Shown here piece by piece: positions 7,639-15,537 of a stretch of 45,624 nt of DNA. This stretch comes from Metabacillus mangrovi (lineage in GTDB: Bacteria; Bacillota; Bacilli; Bacillales; Bacillaceae), in assembly GCF_009711125.1 (NCBI RefSeq), contig NZ_WMIB01000027.1, positions 1 through 45,624 on the forward strand, given 5' to 3'. The notes beneath the pieces were generated by a model. That model worked only from the letters and a program-made list of their open reading frames with translations. It was not told the DNA's origin and did not search any database. A program made the translations under genes and the position numbers. Numbering within the stretch: position 1 is the first letter of the stretch; every line of letters begins with the position of its first letter.

Positions 7639-8412
7639 TCACTTTCCCTGAAATTCCGGTTTTCGTTTTTCTTTAAATGCTGCAATCCCCTCCTGATGAT
7701 CATCGGTCTCGATCATCATGGCCTGCGTCAGCCTTTCCTGCTCCAGAATATCTTCAAGACGGGAGCAGGAGGATTGTTCGATAATCCGCTTCATCTGCCC
7801 GAATGCCTGGAGCGGGCCTTGTGACAGCCTGAATGCGAAGGAGGATACTTCGTCCTTCAGCTGATCGATCGGCACGACCCGGTTTACGATGCCGTATGAA
7901 TGGGCGGTACGGGCATCAATCGGCTCTGCTGTAAAAAACAGCTCCTTCGCCCGCTGTGCTCCAATCAGACGGGGCAGGAAGTAGAGGCCTCCACCGTCTG
8001 AGATCAGGCCGACCTGGGCGAAGCTCATCACAAATTTGCTGTCTTCGGCGGCCACGATAAAATCACAGGCGAGGGCAAGATTGAAGGCAGCCCCGGCCGC
8101 GAACCCATGGACGGCCGCAATAACCGGCTTGTTTAACCCCTTGATCGTCAAAATGCATTCATTCAGTTTCCCGAGATGCTCATAGATCTGCTGGCCGTTC
8201 ACCTGACCCATCGTTTTCACATCGCCGCCTGCACTGAATGAGCGGCCGGAGCCGGAAAGAACGACCGCCTTTATTTCCTCACTAAGCTCCGCTTCCCTCA
8301 ATGCTTCTGTCAGCCCGATGATCATTTCCGGACTGAAGGAATTCAGTGATTCCGGCCTGTTCAGTGTTAAATAAAGGACCGGTCCGTTTTGTTCTAAAAG
8401 CAAATGTTCCAT
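7639..8412 (-). CDS. Crotonase-fold protein, isomerase type (PaaG-like)
   Basis: A 257-residue enoyl-CoA hydratase/isomerase family member with the oxyanion-hole segments SFSAGGDVK and HGFAAGAAF. Compared with the second crotonase of this operon (13191-13970), both hydratase glutamates are missing: the first position is Asn111 and the second Gln133. Asp139 in LISDGGG remains, as in PaaG-type and delta3,delta2-enoyl-CoA isomerases. It is therefore more likely to shift a double bond or open a ring on an acyl-CoA than to add water. The ATG follows AGGAGG. It sits 19 bp after the SDR gene in the same operon. Confidence 0.85.
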   Translation of the reverse strand: MEHLLLEQNGPVLYLTLNRPESLNSFSPEMIIGLTEALREAELSEEIKAVVLSGSGRSFSAGGDVKTMGQVNGQQIYEHLGKLNECILTIKGLNKPVIAAVHGFAAGAAFNLALACDFIVAAEDSKFVMSFAQVGLISDGGGLYFLPRLIGAQRAKELFFTAEPIDARTAHSYGIVNRVVPIDQLKDEVSSFAFRLSQGPLQAFGQMKRIIEQSSCSRLEDILEQERLTQAMMIETDDHQEGIAAFKEKRKPEFQGK

Positions 8413-8431
8413 TTTACATTCCTCCTGCTCA

Positions 8432-9196
8432 TTATTTAATCAGCCAGCCGCCATCCACAAGCAGGTCGCTTCCTGTCATGTAGGATGCTTCAGGGGAAGC
8501 AGCGAACGCGATCACGTTTGCCACTTCCTCCGCACGGCCAATCCGTTTTAATGCGGTATTCCGCTCGATCGAAGCGATGAACTGGGGATTTTGCAGTCCA
8601 TCTGCAGTAAGCGGTGTTTCAGCAAACCCGGGAGATACAGAGTTTACCCGGATGCCGTGAGGAGCGAGCTCCAGTGCAAGTGCTCTTGAAAAGTTAATCA
8701 CTCCTGCTTTTGCTGCACTGTAGTGCGGGATGTGAGCACCGGCCTTATAGCCTGAGAGTGAAGCTACATTGACAATCGCTCTGTCACCGGGATCCTTGCT
8801 GCTCTCGACCATGACCGCTCCAAGGATCTTGCTTGCGAGAAACACACTCTTCAGATTCAGGGCCTGTACGTGATCCCAGTCAGCAGCCGGTGTATCCATG
8901 ATTTTGGATTGGCGGGAGCCACCTGCATTGTTGATCAGAATATCAAGGGATGGATACTTTTGTGCGAAGTCCGCCAGTCTGTAAAGATCCTCTTCTTTTG
9001 TAACATCTGCTGAAAAGGGAACCGCGCTGTCCTTTAGTGTCTCTTCATTGATAAACTCCGCAGCCCTTTTCAGCTTTTCTTCATTCCTGCCCACGAGGAT
9101 CACCTGTGCCCCGCCTTTTGCAAGCATGCACGCCGTCTCTTTTCCGATGCCGCTTCCTGCACCTGTAACGATGGCTGTTTTGCCGACAAACCGCAT
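8432..9196 (-). CDS. SDR family oxidoreductase, 3-hydroxyacyl-CoA/3-oxoacyl reductase-like
   Basis: A 254-residue classical SDR: TGAGSGIGKE binds NAD(P), then NNAG, catalytic Ser in NVASLSG, Tyr and Lys in HYSAAK, and the C-terminal SPGFAETP and VDGG elements of the FabG-like group. It probably interconverts a hydroxyacyl- and an oxoacyl-CoA. Spacing to its neighbours is 16-19 bp, and the ribosome site GGGAGGCG fits the ATG at 9194-9196, so it is an internal operon gene. The operon also has a 3-hydroxybutyryl-CoA dehydrogenase, so this SDR may handle a different hydroxyl position or stereoisomer (inference). Confidence 0.87.
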   Translation of the reverse strand: MRFVGKTAIVTGAGSGIGKETACMLAKGGAQVILVGRNEEKLKRAAEFINEETLKDSAVPFSADVTKEEDLYRLADFAQKYPSLDILINNAGGSRQSKIMDTPAADWDHVQALNLKSVFLASKILGAVMVESSKDPGDRAIVNVASLSGYKAGAHIPHYSAAKAGVINFSRALALELAPHGIRVNSVSPGFAETPLTADGLQNPQFIASIERNTALKRIGRAEEVANVIAFAASPEASYMTGSDLLVDGGWLIK

Positions 9197-9212
9197 TTCT
9201 TAACGCCTCCCT

Positions 9213-10973
9213 TCAGCTGATTGTGTACGCTCCTTTTTCGAGCATCGCTTCTGCGATAGACCGGTTCCGTTCGACCCGGGTGCTGGTCCCGAGCTTCATG
9301 AAGCGGCGGGATACAGCCGTTAGGAGCAAATCCCTGCGGTCATCATGGATCAGCTGGCCGATCAGCTGTTTGGCGAGTTTTTCTCCTTCATACAACGCCT
9401 CTTCTGCTGCCGTCTCGCTTAATGCCGTCATCAGCTCAGACTTTTTTCCTCCTGCCTTCCATGCACGGAGAATCGCGGATTCTGCTGAAAACAGAGCGGA
9501 AGCAAGGTCAGACAGCTTCATCAAGGTTTCCTGCTCCTCCGCAAGTTTCCCGCCATACACCTCATAAGCCGCACCAAATGAAATCAGAAGCGTATTTCTT
9601 AAGACCTGCATGACCTGCCTGCCCCAATCCGCCTTCCCGGCCGGCTGCTCCGGTGTTTCCTGAATGGCTTGATAGGCACTCTTGACCAATGGTTCAAACT
9701 CTACTTCACCTTTTGATGCTTTCCTTAGAAAATGGACAGGCAGCAGCAGACGGTTGATTTCATTCGTTCCTTCAAAGATCCGGTTGATCCGGGAGTCTCT
9801 GTATACCTGCTCAATCGGGTATTCCTGAATAAACCCGGCACCTCCGTGAAGCTGAAGGGCTTCGTCCGCACAGTAGTCAAGCGTCTCTGACCCAAACACC
9901 TTGCAGATCGAGCATTCTGAGGCATATTCCATCATGTTTCTGGCGATCGCTTTATGGTCAGTGGATTCATACAGACTGCCGAGTGCATCCTCGAGCAGGC
10001 CGGCTGTCCGGTATTGAATGGACTCTGCAGCGAAAATCCGGGAAGCCATCAAGGCGAGCTTTTCCTTTACAGCCGGAAATTCCGCGATGCTGCGGGCGAA
10101 TTGAACCCGGTTTTTTGTGAATTCCAGAGCCAGCTTCAACGCATGCTTGGAAGCACCCACACAAGCGGAGCCGAGATTAAAGCGGCCGAGATTCAGGACA
10201 TTCAGGGCGATCACGTGGCCTTTACCCGGCTCACCAAGCAGGTTTTCCTTAGGGACCAGGCAATCCTCAAGCAGCACCGTTCTCGTTGAGGATCCTTTGA
10301 TGCCCATTTTCTTTTCCTCCGGTCCGAGTGACAGGCCTGGAAAGTCTTTTTCAGCAATAAAAGCGGAAAAGTGCTCGCCGTCAATCTTGGCATAGATGAT
10401 GAACGTGTCAGAAAAAGCGGCGTTTGTGATATAGAGCTTAGACCCGTTCAGGATATAGTGGGTGCCCTCTTCATTCAGGACGGCTGTCGTTTTCGCCGCT
10501 AGGGCGTCGGAGCCTGAAGCCGGCTCAGTAAGACAGTAGGCACCGATGTATTCACCGGACGCAAGCTTCGGCAAATAGCGCTGTTTCTGCTCTTCGGTTC
10601 CGAAATACGTGATCGGCAGTGTGGCGATGCACGTGTGATTGGAGTGGGCGACCCCGTAGCTCCCGGTTCTCCCGATCGCCTCCCCGACAATTCCTTTAGA
10701 GATCTTATCGAGTCCCAGTCCTCCGTACGCTTCCGGAATACTATGGGCGAGCAGGCCGAGCTCTCCCGCTTTGTGGAGCAGCTTGACCGTTGCATCAAAA
10801 TCCTGTGCTTCGACGGCCTCTCTCTGCGGATCGGCTTCGCGCTCTGCAAAGGCCTTGGCAGTCTGCGCCATCATCTTATGCTCCGCGGTAAAATCCTCAG
10901 GTGTAAACAGTGCTTCCGGGCTTGCCTCTTCATAGATGAAGCTTGCACCCTTCACTTTTACAGCAGTCTGCAT
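9213..10973 (-). CDS. Acyl-CoA dehydrogenase, FadE/AcdA-like with C-terminal extension
   Basis: A 586-residue FAD enzyme of the long VLCAD-like form, about 200 residues longer than medium-chain dehydrogenases; the extra C-terminal region matches the layout of B. subtilis FadE. Landmarks are AYCLTEPASGSDA (146-158, FAD/substrate loop), KLYITN (179-184) and the catalytic base Glu401 in FEGTNEINR. It should make trans-2-enoyl-CoA from a saturated acyl-CoA and pass electrons to electron-transfer flavoprotein. A GGGAGGG site precedes the ATG, and only 1 bp separates it from the ComB-like gene upstream. A second, different dehydrogenase (18314-19540) belongs to the same regulon. Confidence 0.9.
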   Translation of the reverse strand: MQTAVKVKGASFIYEEASPEALFTPEDFTAEHKMMAQTAKAFAEREADPQREAVEAQDFDATVKLLHKAGELGLLAHSIPEAYGGLGLDKISKGIVGEAIGRTGSYGVAHSNHTCIATLPITYFGTEEQKQRYLPKLASGEYIGAYCLTEPASGSDALAAKTTAVLNEEGTHYILNGSKLYITNAAFSDTFIIYAKIDGEHFSAFIAEKDFPGLSLGPEEKKMGIKGSSTRTVLLEDCLVPKENLLGEPGKGHVIALNVLNLGRFNLGSACVGASKHALKLALEFTKNRVQFARSIAEFPAVKEKLALMASRIFAAESIQYRTAGLLEDALGSLYESTDHKAIARNMMEYASECSICKVFGSETLDYCADEALQLHGGAGFIQEYPIEQVYRDSRINRIFEGTNEINRLLLPVHFLRKASKGEVEFEPLVKSAYQAIQETPEQPAGKADWGRQVMQVLRNTLLISFGAAYEVYGGKLAEEQETLMKLSDLASALFSAESAILRAWKAGGKKSELMTALSETAAEEALYEGEKLAKQLIGQLIHDDRRDLLLTAVSRRFMKLGTSTRVERNRSIAEAMLEKGAYTIS

Positions 10974-10974
10974 C

Positions 10975-11697
10975 TTACTCCCTCCCTCTCATTGATCCGT
11001 TTTCCATGACGGGAAAAACAGGATACAGTCCTGTCTGGCCCGCATAGGCGATTTCATCCTTGAATCCGTATTTTTCAAGCATCCTTCCAACTCTGGAACG
11101 GGCCAGAAGATCCAGTCCCTGATCTCTCCTGCTTTCGTATAAAAGACAGGCGGCAGCAGCTGCATCGGTTACCTCCCATGAAGCCTCTTTCATGAGCTCC
11201 GACACAAAGCATCCCGCGCCGTAAAAATCCTCCAGACAGAACTGGCCGGATGAGCCTGAGCAAATAAGCAAAATTGTTTCTTCGGAATGTACCGTCAAAA
11301 GATGGCGTGCTGCGGCTGTCACATTTAAGAGGCAGCCGGCATATACCGCTGCGGCCATCGCGGACTTGCGGATCGCCACTGTTCCGTTGGTAGTGGATAG
11401 AATGGCTGTTTTCCCTTTCACATGCTGCTTTAAGGACGACGGTCCCGGATCCAGAAACCCTTCGATCGTCCGGCCCTCATATTCTCCAATCAGGACATAT
11501 GGTTTGTCTGAAAGCCTGGCTGCCGTTTCCTTCGCTTCCTCGCCATCCAGCACCGGAATCACTTCAGCGGCTCCATGCTGCAGGACACTTGTGATGGTCG
11601 TCGTAGCAAGCAGCACGTCCAGTACGACGGCGATTTTACCGGACATTTTCTCCGGAAGGATTTCCTCCTTCGTCATAAGTACATGGATCTTACCCAT
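10975..11697 (-). CDS. ComB-family (2-phosphosulfolactate phosphatase-like) protein
   Basis: A 240-residue protein with the ComB pattern: VVLDVLLATTTI (24-35), STTNGT (101-106) and CSGSSGQFCLEDFYGAG (146-162). ComB enzymes are magnesium-dependent phosphatases for 2-phosphosulfolactate. Here the usual Arg of DVLRATTT is Leu30, and the GNSP segment I expect near residue 85 reads PGPSS, so the classic substrate is doubtful. The start at 11697 is preferred because its ATG overlaps the stop of the kinase gene (ATGGGTAA), implying coupled translation; an upstream ATG at 11721 lies deeper inside the kinase. Sitting between a kinase and an acyl-CoA dehydrogenase, it may remove a phosphate from an acyl-CoA or its free acid (inference). 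Confidence 0.75.
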   Translation of the reverse strand: MGKIHVLMTKEEILPEKMSGKIAVVLDVLLATTTITSVLQHGAAEVIPVLDGEEAKETAARLSDKPYVLIGEYEGRTIEGFLDPGPSSLKQHVKGKTAILSTTNGTVAIRKSAMAAAVYAGCLLNVTAAARHLLTVHSEETILLICSGSSGQFCLEDFYGAGCFVSELMKEASWEVTDAAAAACLLYESRRDQGLDLLARSRVGRMLEKYGFKDEIAYAGQTGLYPVFPVMENGSMRGRE

Positions 11698-12754
11698 TCG
11701 GAATTTCTTTCGCTGCCGCATGCGCCTGCCTGATCAAGGTTTTCACAAAAGGGGCAAAACCCGCGAACCGTTCGTCTTTTGTCTGTCCCTTGTGATAGCG
11801 GTAATAGATCTGCTGGCAGATGACAGCCAGCTTAAAATAAGCAAACGCAAGGTAATAAGGAAAGGCAGAAACATCCCGCCCGCTCAAATCGGCGTATCTT
11901 TCGACAAACTGTTTTCTTGAATAAAAGCCGGGATGAACGGTGATCGATGGCTTTCCGAAGCCATACAGGAGCGGCTTCGGATCCGTGCTCTCCATCCAAT
12001 AGCTCATCGCTGCTCCAAGGTCTGCGAGCGGGTCGCCGACCGTCGCCATTTCCCAATCAAAAAGGCCGGTCATCTCCTGCAGATCCTCCGAGAAAAGAGC
12101 ATTGTTCAGCTTATAATCATAATGGATAACTGCAGGATCACCTGATTTGGGCAGCTGTTTCTCGAGCCATTCCGTCAGTTCTGCAACCTCTGCGATGTCG
12201 TCCGTTTTCGCCCGGTAATAACGGCCGATCCAGCCTTCCACCTGACGCTCCATAAACCCTTCCGGCCTGCTTATGCTGGTAAGCTCTGTCTTCTGATAAG
12301 GAATCGAATGAAGCTGTGCAAGCTTTCGGGCCATCAGCTCTGACAGCTGCCTCCCCCGCTCCTCTGTATGCTCCATTCCCGCTGGCAGCTCTGTATCCAC
12401 CATCACGCCTTTCCTTCTTTCCATCAGGAAAAACGGACTGCCGGCAATAGCCGCGTCTTCCTCATAAAAATACGGTTTTGGAGCTTCAGGGAACAGCGGA
12501 TGCAGTGTCTGCAGGATCGTGAACTCCCTTTTCATGTCATGGGCTTTCGGTGCTACCGGGCCGAGGGGAGGCCTTCTGAGCACCGCCTCCCACTCACCTG
12601 CCTTCAGCGCATAAGTAAGGTTGGAGGCTCCGGTTCCAAACTGCTGGATTTCAAGAGCACTCCCATCCGCTTCAGGAAATTTTTCATGGATATAGGCGGA
12701 GAGCTTTTTCGTATCCAGCTCTTCCCCTTCTCTAACCGGAATCGTATACGACAT
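11690..12754 (-). CDS. APH-family kinase, ACAD10/11 N-domain and LvaA-like
   Basis: A 354-residue aminoglycoside-phosphotransferase-fold kinase. LRRPPLGPVAPKAHDMKREF (59-78) is typical of the ACAD10/11 kinase domain; the catalytic loop is HYDYKLNN with Asp213 and Asn218, and the metal site is Asp233 in LFDWEMATVGDP. In mammals this kinase is fused to an acyl-CoA dehydrogenase, and in Pseudomonas the separate LvaA phosphorylates 4-hydroxyacyl-CoA so that phosphate can be eliminated. The matching dehydrogenase type is encoded at 18314-19540 in the same regulon, so a 4-hydroxyacyl-CoA kinase is the best guess. Antibiotic resistance is unlikely in this setting. AAGGGG precedes the ATG. Confidence 0.85.
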   Translation of the reverse strand: MSYTIPVREGEELDTKKLSAYIHEKFPEADGSALEIQQFGTGASNLTYALKAGEWEAVLRRPPLGPVAPKAHDMKREFTILQTLHPLFPEAPKPYFYEEDAAIAGSPFFLMERRKGVMVDTELPAGMEHTEERGRQLSELMARKLAQLHSIPYQKTELTSISRPEGFMERQVEGWIGRYYRAKTDDIAEVAELTEWLEKQLPKSGDPAVIHYDYKLNNALFSEDLQEMTGLFDWEMATVGDPLADLGAAMSYWMESTDPKPLLYGFGKPSITVHPGFYSRKQFVERYADLSGRDVSAFPYYLAFAYFKLAVICQQIYYRYHKGQTKDERFAGFAPFVKTLIRQAHAAAKEIPNG

Positions 12755-12771
12755 TGGCTTTTCCCCTTTCT

Positions 12772-13176
12772 TCAGGCAGGAACCAGATACTTTTCGAGTT
12801 CACTGCGGAGATGGTCCGGGATTTCTTCGCTCTTTTGCAGGTCAAAATTGAAATAGACGATGGCGGCTTTTCCCTGGGCGATGGTCCTTCCCGACTGAAG
12901 GTCCTTTACGGTATGGCTGAGATGAAAACTTTTCGTGCCGATTTTGGCAATTGCGGTATGGACGGAAAGCTCCTGATTAAAGTACGCCTGCTCCAGAAAA
13001 TCACAGGACGCAGAAGCAAGAATAAACGGCCAGCTTTCTGCTGTCATCGGGCGGCCGAGCTTGCCGAAAAACTGGACCCGCGCCTCTTCCAGATAGATAA
13101 AATAACTTGTATTGTTTACATGGCCGAGTGCATCCGTTTCGCAAAACCGGACCCGGACCTGAACGGTCTCTTCCAT
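12772..13176 (-). CDS. Acyl-CoA thioesterase, 4HBT/YbgC-like hotdog fold
   Basis: A 134-residue single hotdog-domain protein. FCETDALGHVNNTSYFIYLE carries the catalytic Asp15 and the HVNN motif of the 4-hydroxybenzoyl-CoA thioesterase/YbgC/FadM group. It should hydrolyse acyl-CoAs in the cytosol, releasing CoA from dead-end or excess intermediates of the pathway. A strong GAAGGAGG site lies ahead of the ATG, with 14-17 bp to each neighbour. The exact chain specificity cannot be read. Confidence 0.88.
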   Translation of the reverse strand: MEETVQVRVRFCETDALGHVNNTSYFIYLEEARVQFFGKLGRPMTAESWPFILASASCDFLEQAYFNQELSVHTAIAKIGTKSFHLSHTVKDLQSGRTIAQGKAAIVYFNFDLQKSEEIPDHLRSELEKYLVPA

Positions 13177-13190
13177 CAGCTGTTCCTCCT

Positions 13191-13970
13191 TCAGCGGTGG
13201 GTGAATGCAGGCTTGCGTTTCTCTATAAACGCCTGCACACCTTCTTTGATGTCCTCGGTCTGGAAAACTTCCTCAAAAAGCTCTGCTTCTCTTTCCAGGC
13301 CCTGCTGCAGAGGAACCTGGGTTCCTTCGTCAACCGCCTGCTTGATGCGCGTTAACGCAGGCAGGGAAAACCTGCTGATCCGCTCTGCCAGCTTTACGCC
13401 CGCTTCCAGTCCTGTTCCTTTTGGAACCACTTCATTGACAAGGCCGATCGCTTTTGCTTTTTCCGCCTCGACCGGGTCACCGGTATACATCATCTGCTTT
13501 GCCTGTGCTTCGCCGATCAGTCTTGGAAGCCGCTGGGTACCGCCTCCGCCGGGGAACAGCCCAAGCTTGATCTCCGGCAGGCCAATCTGGATATGGTCTT
13601 CAGCGATCCGGATGTCACACGTTAAAGCCAGTTCGCAGCCTCCTCCGAAAGTCAGGCCGTTCAGCACCGCGATAGTCGGCTTCGGAAAATCATCCAGCTT
13701 GCTGAACAGGGCATGTGTTTTCATAAACTCGGATTTAATCCCCTGTTTGCCTATTAAATTCGGAAACTCTTTAATATCCGCTCCTGCCATAAAGGCTTTG
13801 TCTCCCGCACCTGTCAGCACCAGGCATACCGTTCCGCTGTCCTCTTTCAGTTCATCGAGGATCTCCTCGAGCTCCCTCATCACCGGCTGGCTCAAAACAT
13901 TTAATGGCGGGTTGTCAAAGGTCAGGACCGCCACAGATCCCTTTTTTTCAAGTTTAATGAATGGTTTCAT
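13191..13970 (-). CDS. Enoyl-CoA hydratase
   Basis: A 259-residue crotonase with both catalytic glutamates in place: Glu113 in GGGCELALTCD and Glu133 in GLPEIKLGLFPGGGGTQRLPR. The oxyanion-hole segment is AFMAGADIKE (59-68). It should hydrate trans-2-enoyl-CoA to 3-hydroxyacyl-CoA, the step between the dehydrogenases and the 3-hydroxyacyl-CoA dehydrogenase. Its start codon overlaps the stop of the preceding gene by 4 bp (ATGA), so the two are translationally coupled. Confidence 0.92.
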   Translation of the reverse strand: MKPFIKLEKKGSVAVLTFDNPPLNVLSQPVMRELEEILDELKEDSGTVCLVLTGAGDKAFMAGADIKEFPNLIGKQGIKSEFMKTHALFSKLDDFPKPTIAVLNGLTFGGGCELALTCDIRIAEDHIQIGLPEIKLGLFPGGGGTQRLPRLIGEAQAKQMMYTGDPVEAEKAKAIGLVNEVVPKGTGLEAGVKLAERISRFSLPALTRIKQAVDEGTQVPLQQGLEREAELFEEVFQTEDIKEGVQAFIEKRKPAFTHR

Positions 13971-14845
13971 CCCTGCTTCACCTCATTTTTGGAATAGTCG
14001 TACCAGCCTTTTCCTGTCTTCCTTCCCAGGTGGCCCTGTTCCATTTTTTCCTCAATGCAGGCGAACGGCTTGTCCGCCGGATCACCGGTTTCCGCATACC
14101 GCTGCTGCATCACGTAATAGCCTACATCGATTCCGGAGAGGTCCATTAGCTCGAACGGGCCGATCGGGTGGTGGAGCGCTTTCCGGCAGATTGTATCGAT
14201 GTCTTTAAAATCCGCGTAGCCATTTTCATAAAGGTAGACCGCTTCTTTTTGCAGTGCTCCCAAGATTCGGTTGGCTATGAATCCTGAAATCTCTTTTTTC
14301 AGGAGCACAGCGGTCCGATTGATTTTCTCGCAAACTTCCATCGTTTTTCTTGCTGTCTCTTCTGACGTTTTTTCACTCGTCACCACTTCCACACAGTCCA
14401 TGATCAGCGCAGGGAAAAAGAAGTGCATGTTAACGACCTGGTCGGGTCTGTTTGTTGCTTCTGCAAGATAGGAGTTCATGATTGTTGATGAATTTGTAGC
14501 CAGAATCGCGTGAGGTGCCGCATATTCATCCAGCTGGGCAAACACCTGCTTTTTTACATCGAGCTTCTCCACTACCGCTTCAATGATAAAATCTGCTTTG
14601 CCCGCTGCCTCCTTTAGACCGGATGTGAACGTAAGTCTTGAAAATGCCTGCTTTGCTTCTTCTTCTGTCAGCTTATTTTTCTGCACCCGTTTATCAATCA
14701 GATTGTGAAGAGTGGACTCCGCCTTTGATAAAGCGGTTTCATTTACATCTTGCAAAATGGTTTCGTATCCTCCCAATGCGCACAGCATCGCAATTTGATG
14801 CCCCATCTGCCCCGCACCAACTACAGCAATGGTTTTGATTTCCAT
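13967..14845 (-). CDS. 3-hydroxyacyl-CoA (3-hydroxybutyryl-CoA) dehydrogenase
   Basis: A 292-residue single-domain 3-hydroxyacyl-CoA dehydrogenase. GAGQMG at 10-15 binds NAD. The catalytic dyad is His141 in NMHFFFP and Glu153 in CVEVV, and Asn118-Ser119-Ser120 lies in the substrate loop. The usual HFFNP is HFFFP here, a mild change next to the active histidine. It oxidises L-3-hydroxyacyl-CoA to the 3-oxo form. It is the first gene of the nine-gene run, directly behind a palindromic operator candidate, and has a GGGGGAG ribosome site. Confidence 0.9.
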   Translation of the reverse strand: MEIKTIAVVGAGQMGHQIAMLCALGGYETILQDVNETALSKAESTLHNLIDKRVQKNKLTEEEAKQAFSRLTFTSGLKEAAGKADFIIEAVVEKLDVKKQVFAQLDEYAAPHAILATNSSTIMNSYLAEATNRPDQVVNMHFFFPALIMDCVEVVTSEKTSEETARKTMEVCEKINRTAVLLKKEISGFIANRILGALQKEAVYLYENGYADFKDIDTICRKALHHPIGPFELMDLSGIDVGYYVMQQRYAETGDPADKPFACIEEKMEQGHLGRKTGKGWYDYSKNEVKQG

Positions 14846-14868
14846 GATTTTCTCCCCCTTATTCTGCT

Positions 14869-14884
14869 TACTGACCGGTCGGTA
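14869..14884. promoter_or_regulatory. Palindromic operator for the TetR regulator (site 1)
   Basis: TACTGACCGGTCGGTA is a 16-bp inverted repeat with one mismatched pair, placed between the tetR stop codon and the first gene of the nine-gene operon. The same motif with a single symmetric change recurs at 19565-19580. No convincing -35/-10 pair is visible here, so the site may work as a roadblock or with a weak promoter. Confidence 0.7.
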
Positions 14885-14897
14885 TGTCTGGTCTGAA

Positions 14898-14917
14898 GGA
14901 AGCCGTTACTGGCTTCC
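14898..14917 (-). other. Hairpin spanning the tetR stop codon
   Basis: GGAAGCC (14898-14904) pairs with GGCTTCC (14911-14917) around a 6-nt loop. There is no U-tail on the minus strand, so it is at most a weak terminator or RNA-stability element between tetR and the operon. Confidence 0.4.
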
Positions 14918-15475
14918 CTTCAGTCCCTCCAGCAGCAGCTTCATAAATATATCGGATACAGCACGGTCCGATTCCCTGCCTTCCGGATTGAACCAGAAAT
15001 AGCTCCAGTTGGCCATCCCCAGCACCCCGAGAGCGACAATATCGACCGGCAGATCTTTCCTGAATTCCTGCTTCTCCATTCCTTCCACGAGAATGGCTTC
15101 GATCTGTTTGCGGAACTGCTCCCGCTTCTCTGCAATTTTGCTGAAATGAGGCTCACTCAAATTTCTCATTTCCCGAAAATATACTTTTGCGCTCAAGCCT
15201 TCCTTTTCAATATCATGGATCAGCAGGAAAATGACATCATACAGCTTTTCCCTGCTGCTCCGGTTCCCATCATTAAGGATGGCTTTCTGCTTCTCAAGCA
15301 AAGCATCAATATAGCTCAAGTGGATATCCATCAGCAGCTGCTCTTTGCTCGTAAAATAGTAATAAAAGGTCCCTTTTGTCACATCAAGGGCGTTGACAAT
15401 ATCCTGTATGGAGGTTTCTTTAAATCCTTTTTCTGCAAAAAGCTGGATGCTTATCTGTCTGATCTGTTCTTTCAT
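14906..15475 (-). CDS. TetR-family regulator of acyl-CoA metabolism (FadR-like)
   Basis: A 189-residue TetR repressor. The N-terminal helix-turn-helix reads GFKETSIQDIVNALDVTKGTF (roughly 17-37), followed by YYYFTSKEQLL, the classic TetR_N signature. The C-terminal domain probably binds an acyl-CoA or related ligand. Two 16-bp palindromes, one directly downstream and one before the dehydrogenase gene at 19540, are the likely binding sites, making this the local repressor. GGAGAGG precedes the ATG. It lies 62 bp behind the ligase gene on the same strand and may be co-transcribed with it. The B. subtilis FadR operator, as I remember it, has a different sequence. Confidence 0.88.
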   Translation of the reverse strand: MKEQIRQISIQLFAEKGFKETSIQDIVNALDVTKGTFYYYFTSKEQLLMDIHLSYIDALLEKQKAILNDGNRSSREKLYDVIFLLIHDIEKEGLSAKVYFREMRNLSEPHFSKIAEKREQFRKQIEAILVEGMEKQEFRKDLPVDIVALGVLGMANWSYFWFNPEGRESDRAVSDIFMKLLLEGLKGSQ

Positions 15476-15537
15476 GCGTATGTCCTCTCCATCATGCCGG
15501 TTTTGGACTCATTATAGCATTAGCCGGCGCATACATC

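Noticed and set aside
11690-12754. Aminoglycoside resistance gene
   Set aside because: The APH fold is present, but the sequence signature and operon are those of acyl-CoA-linked kinases.
12754-14208. A 484-codon plus-strand open frame opposite the hydratase and thioesterase genes
   Set aside because: It is antisense to two clear enzyme genes, Ser/Pro/Arg-rich with low complexity, and has no ribosome site.
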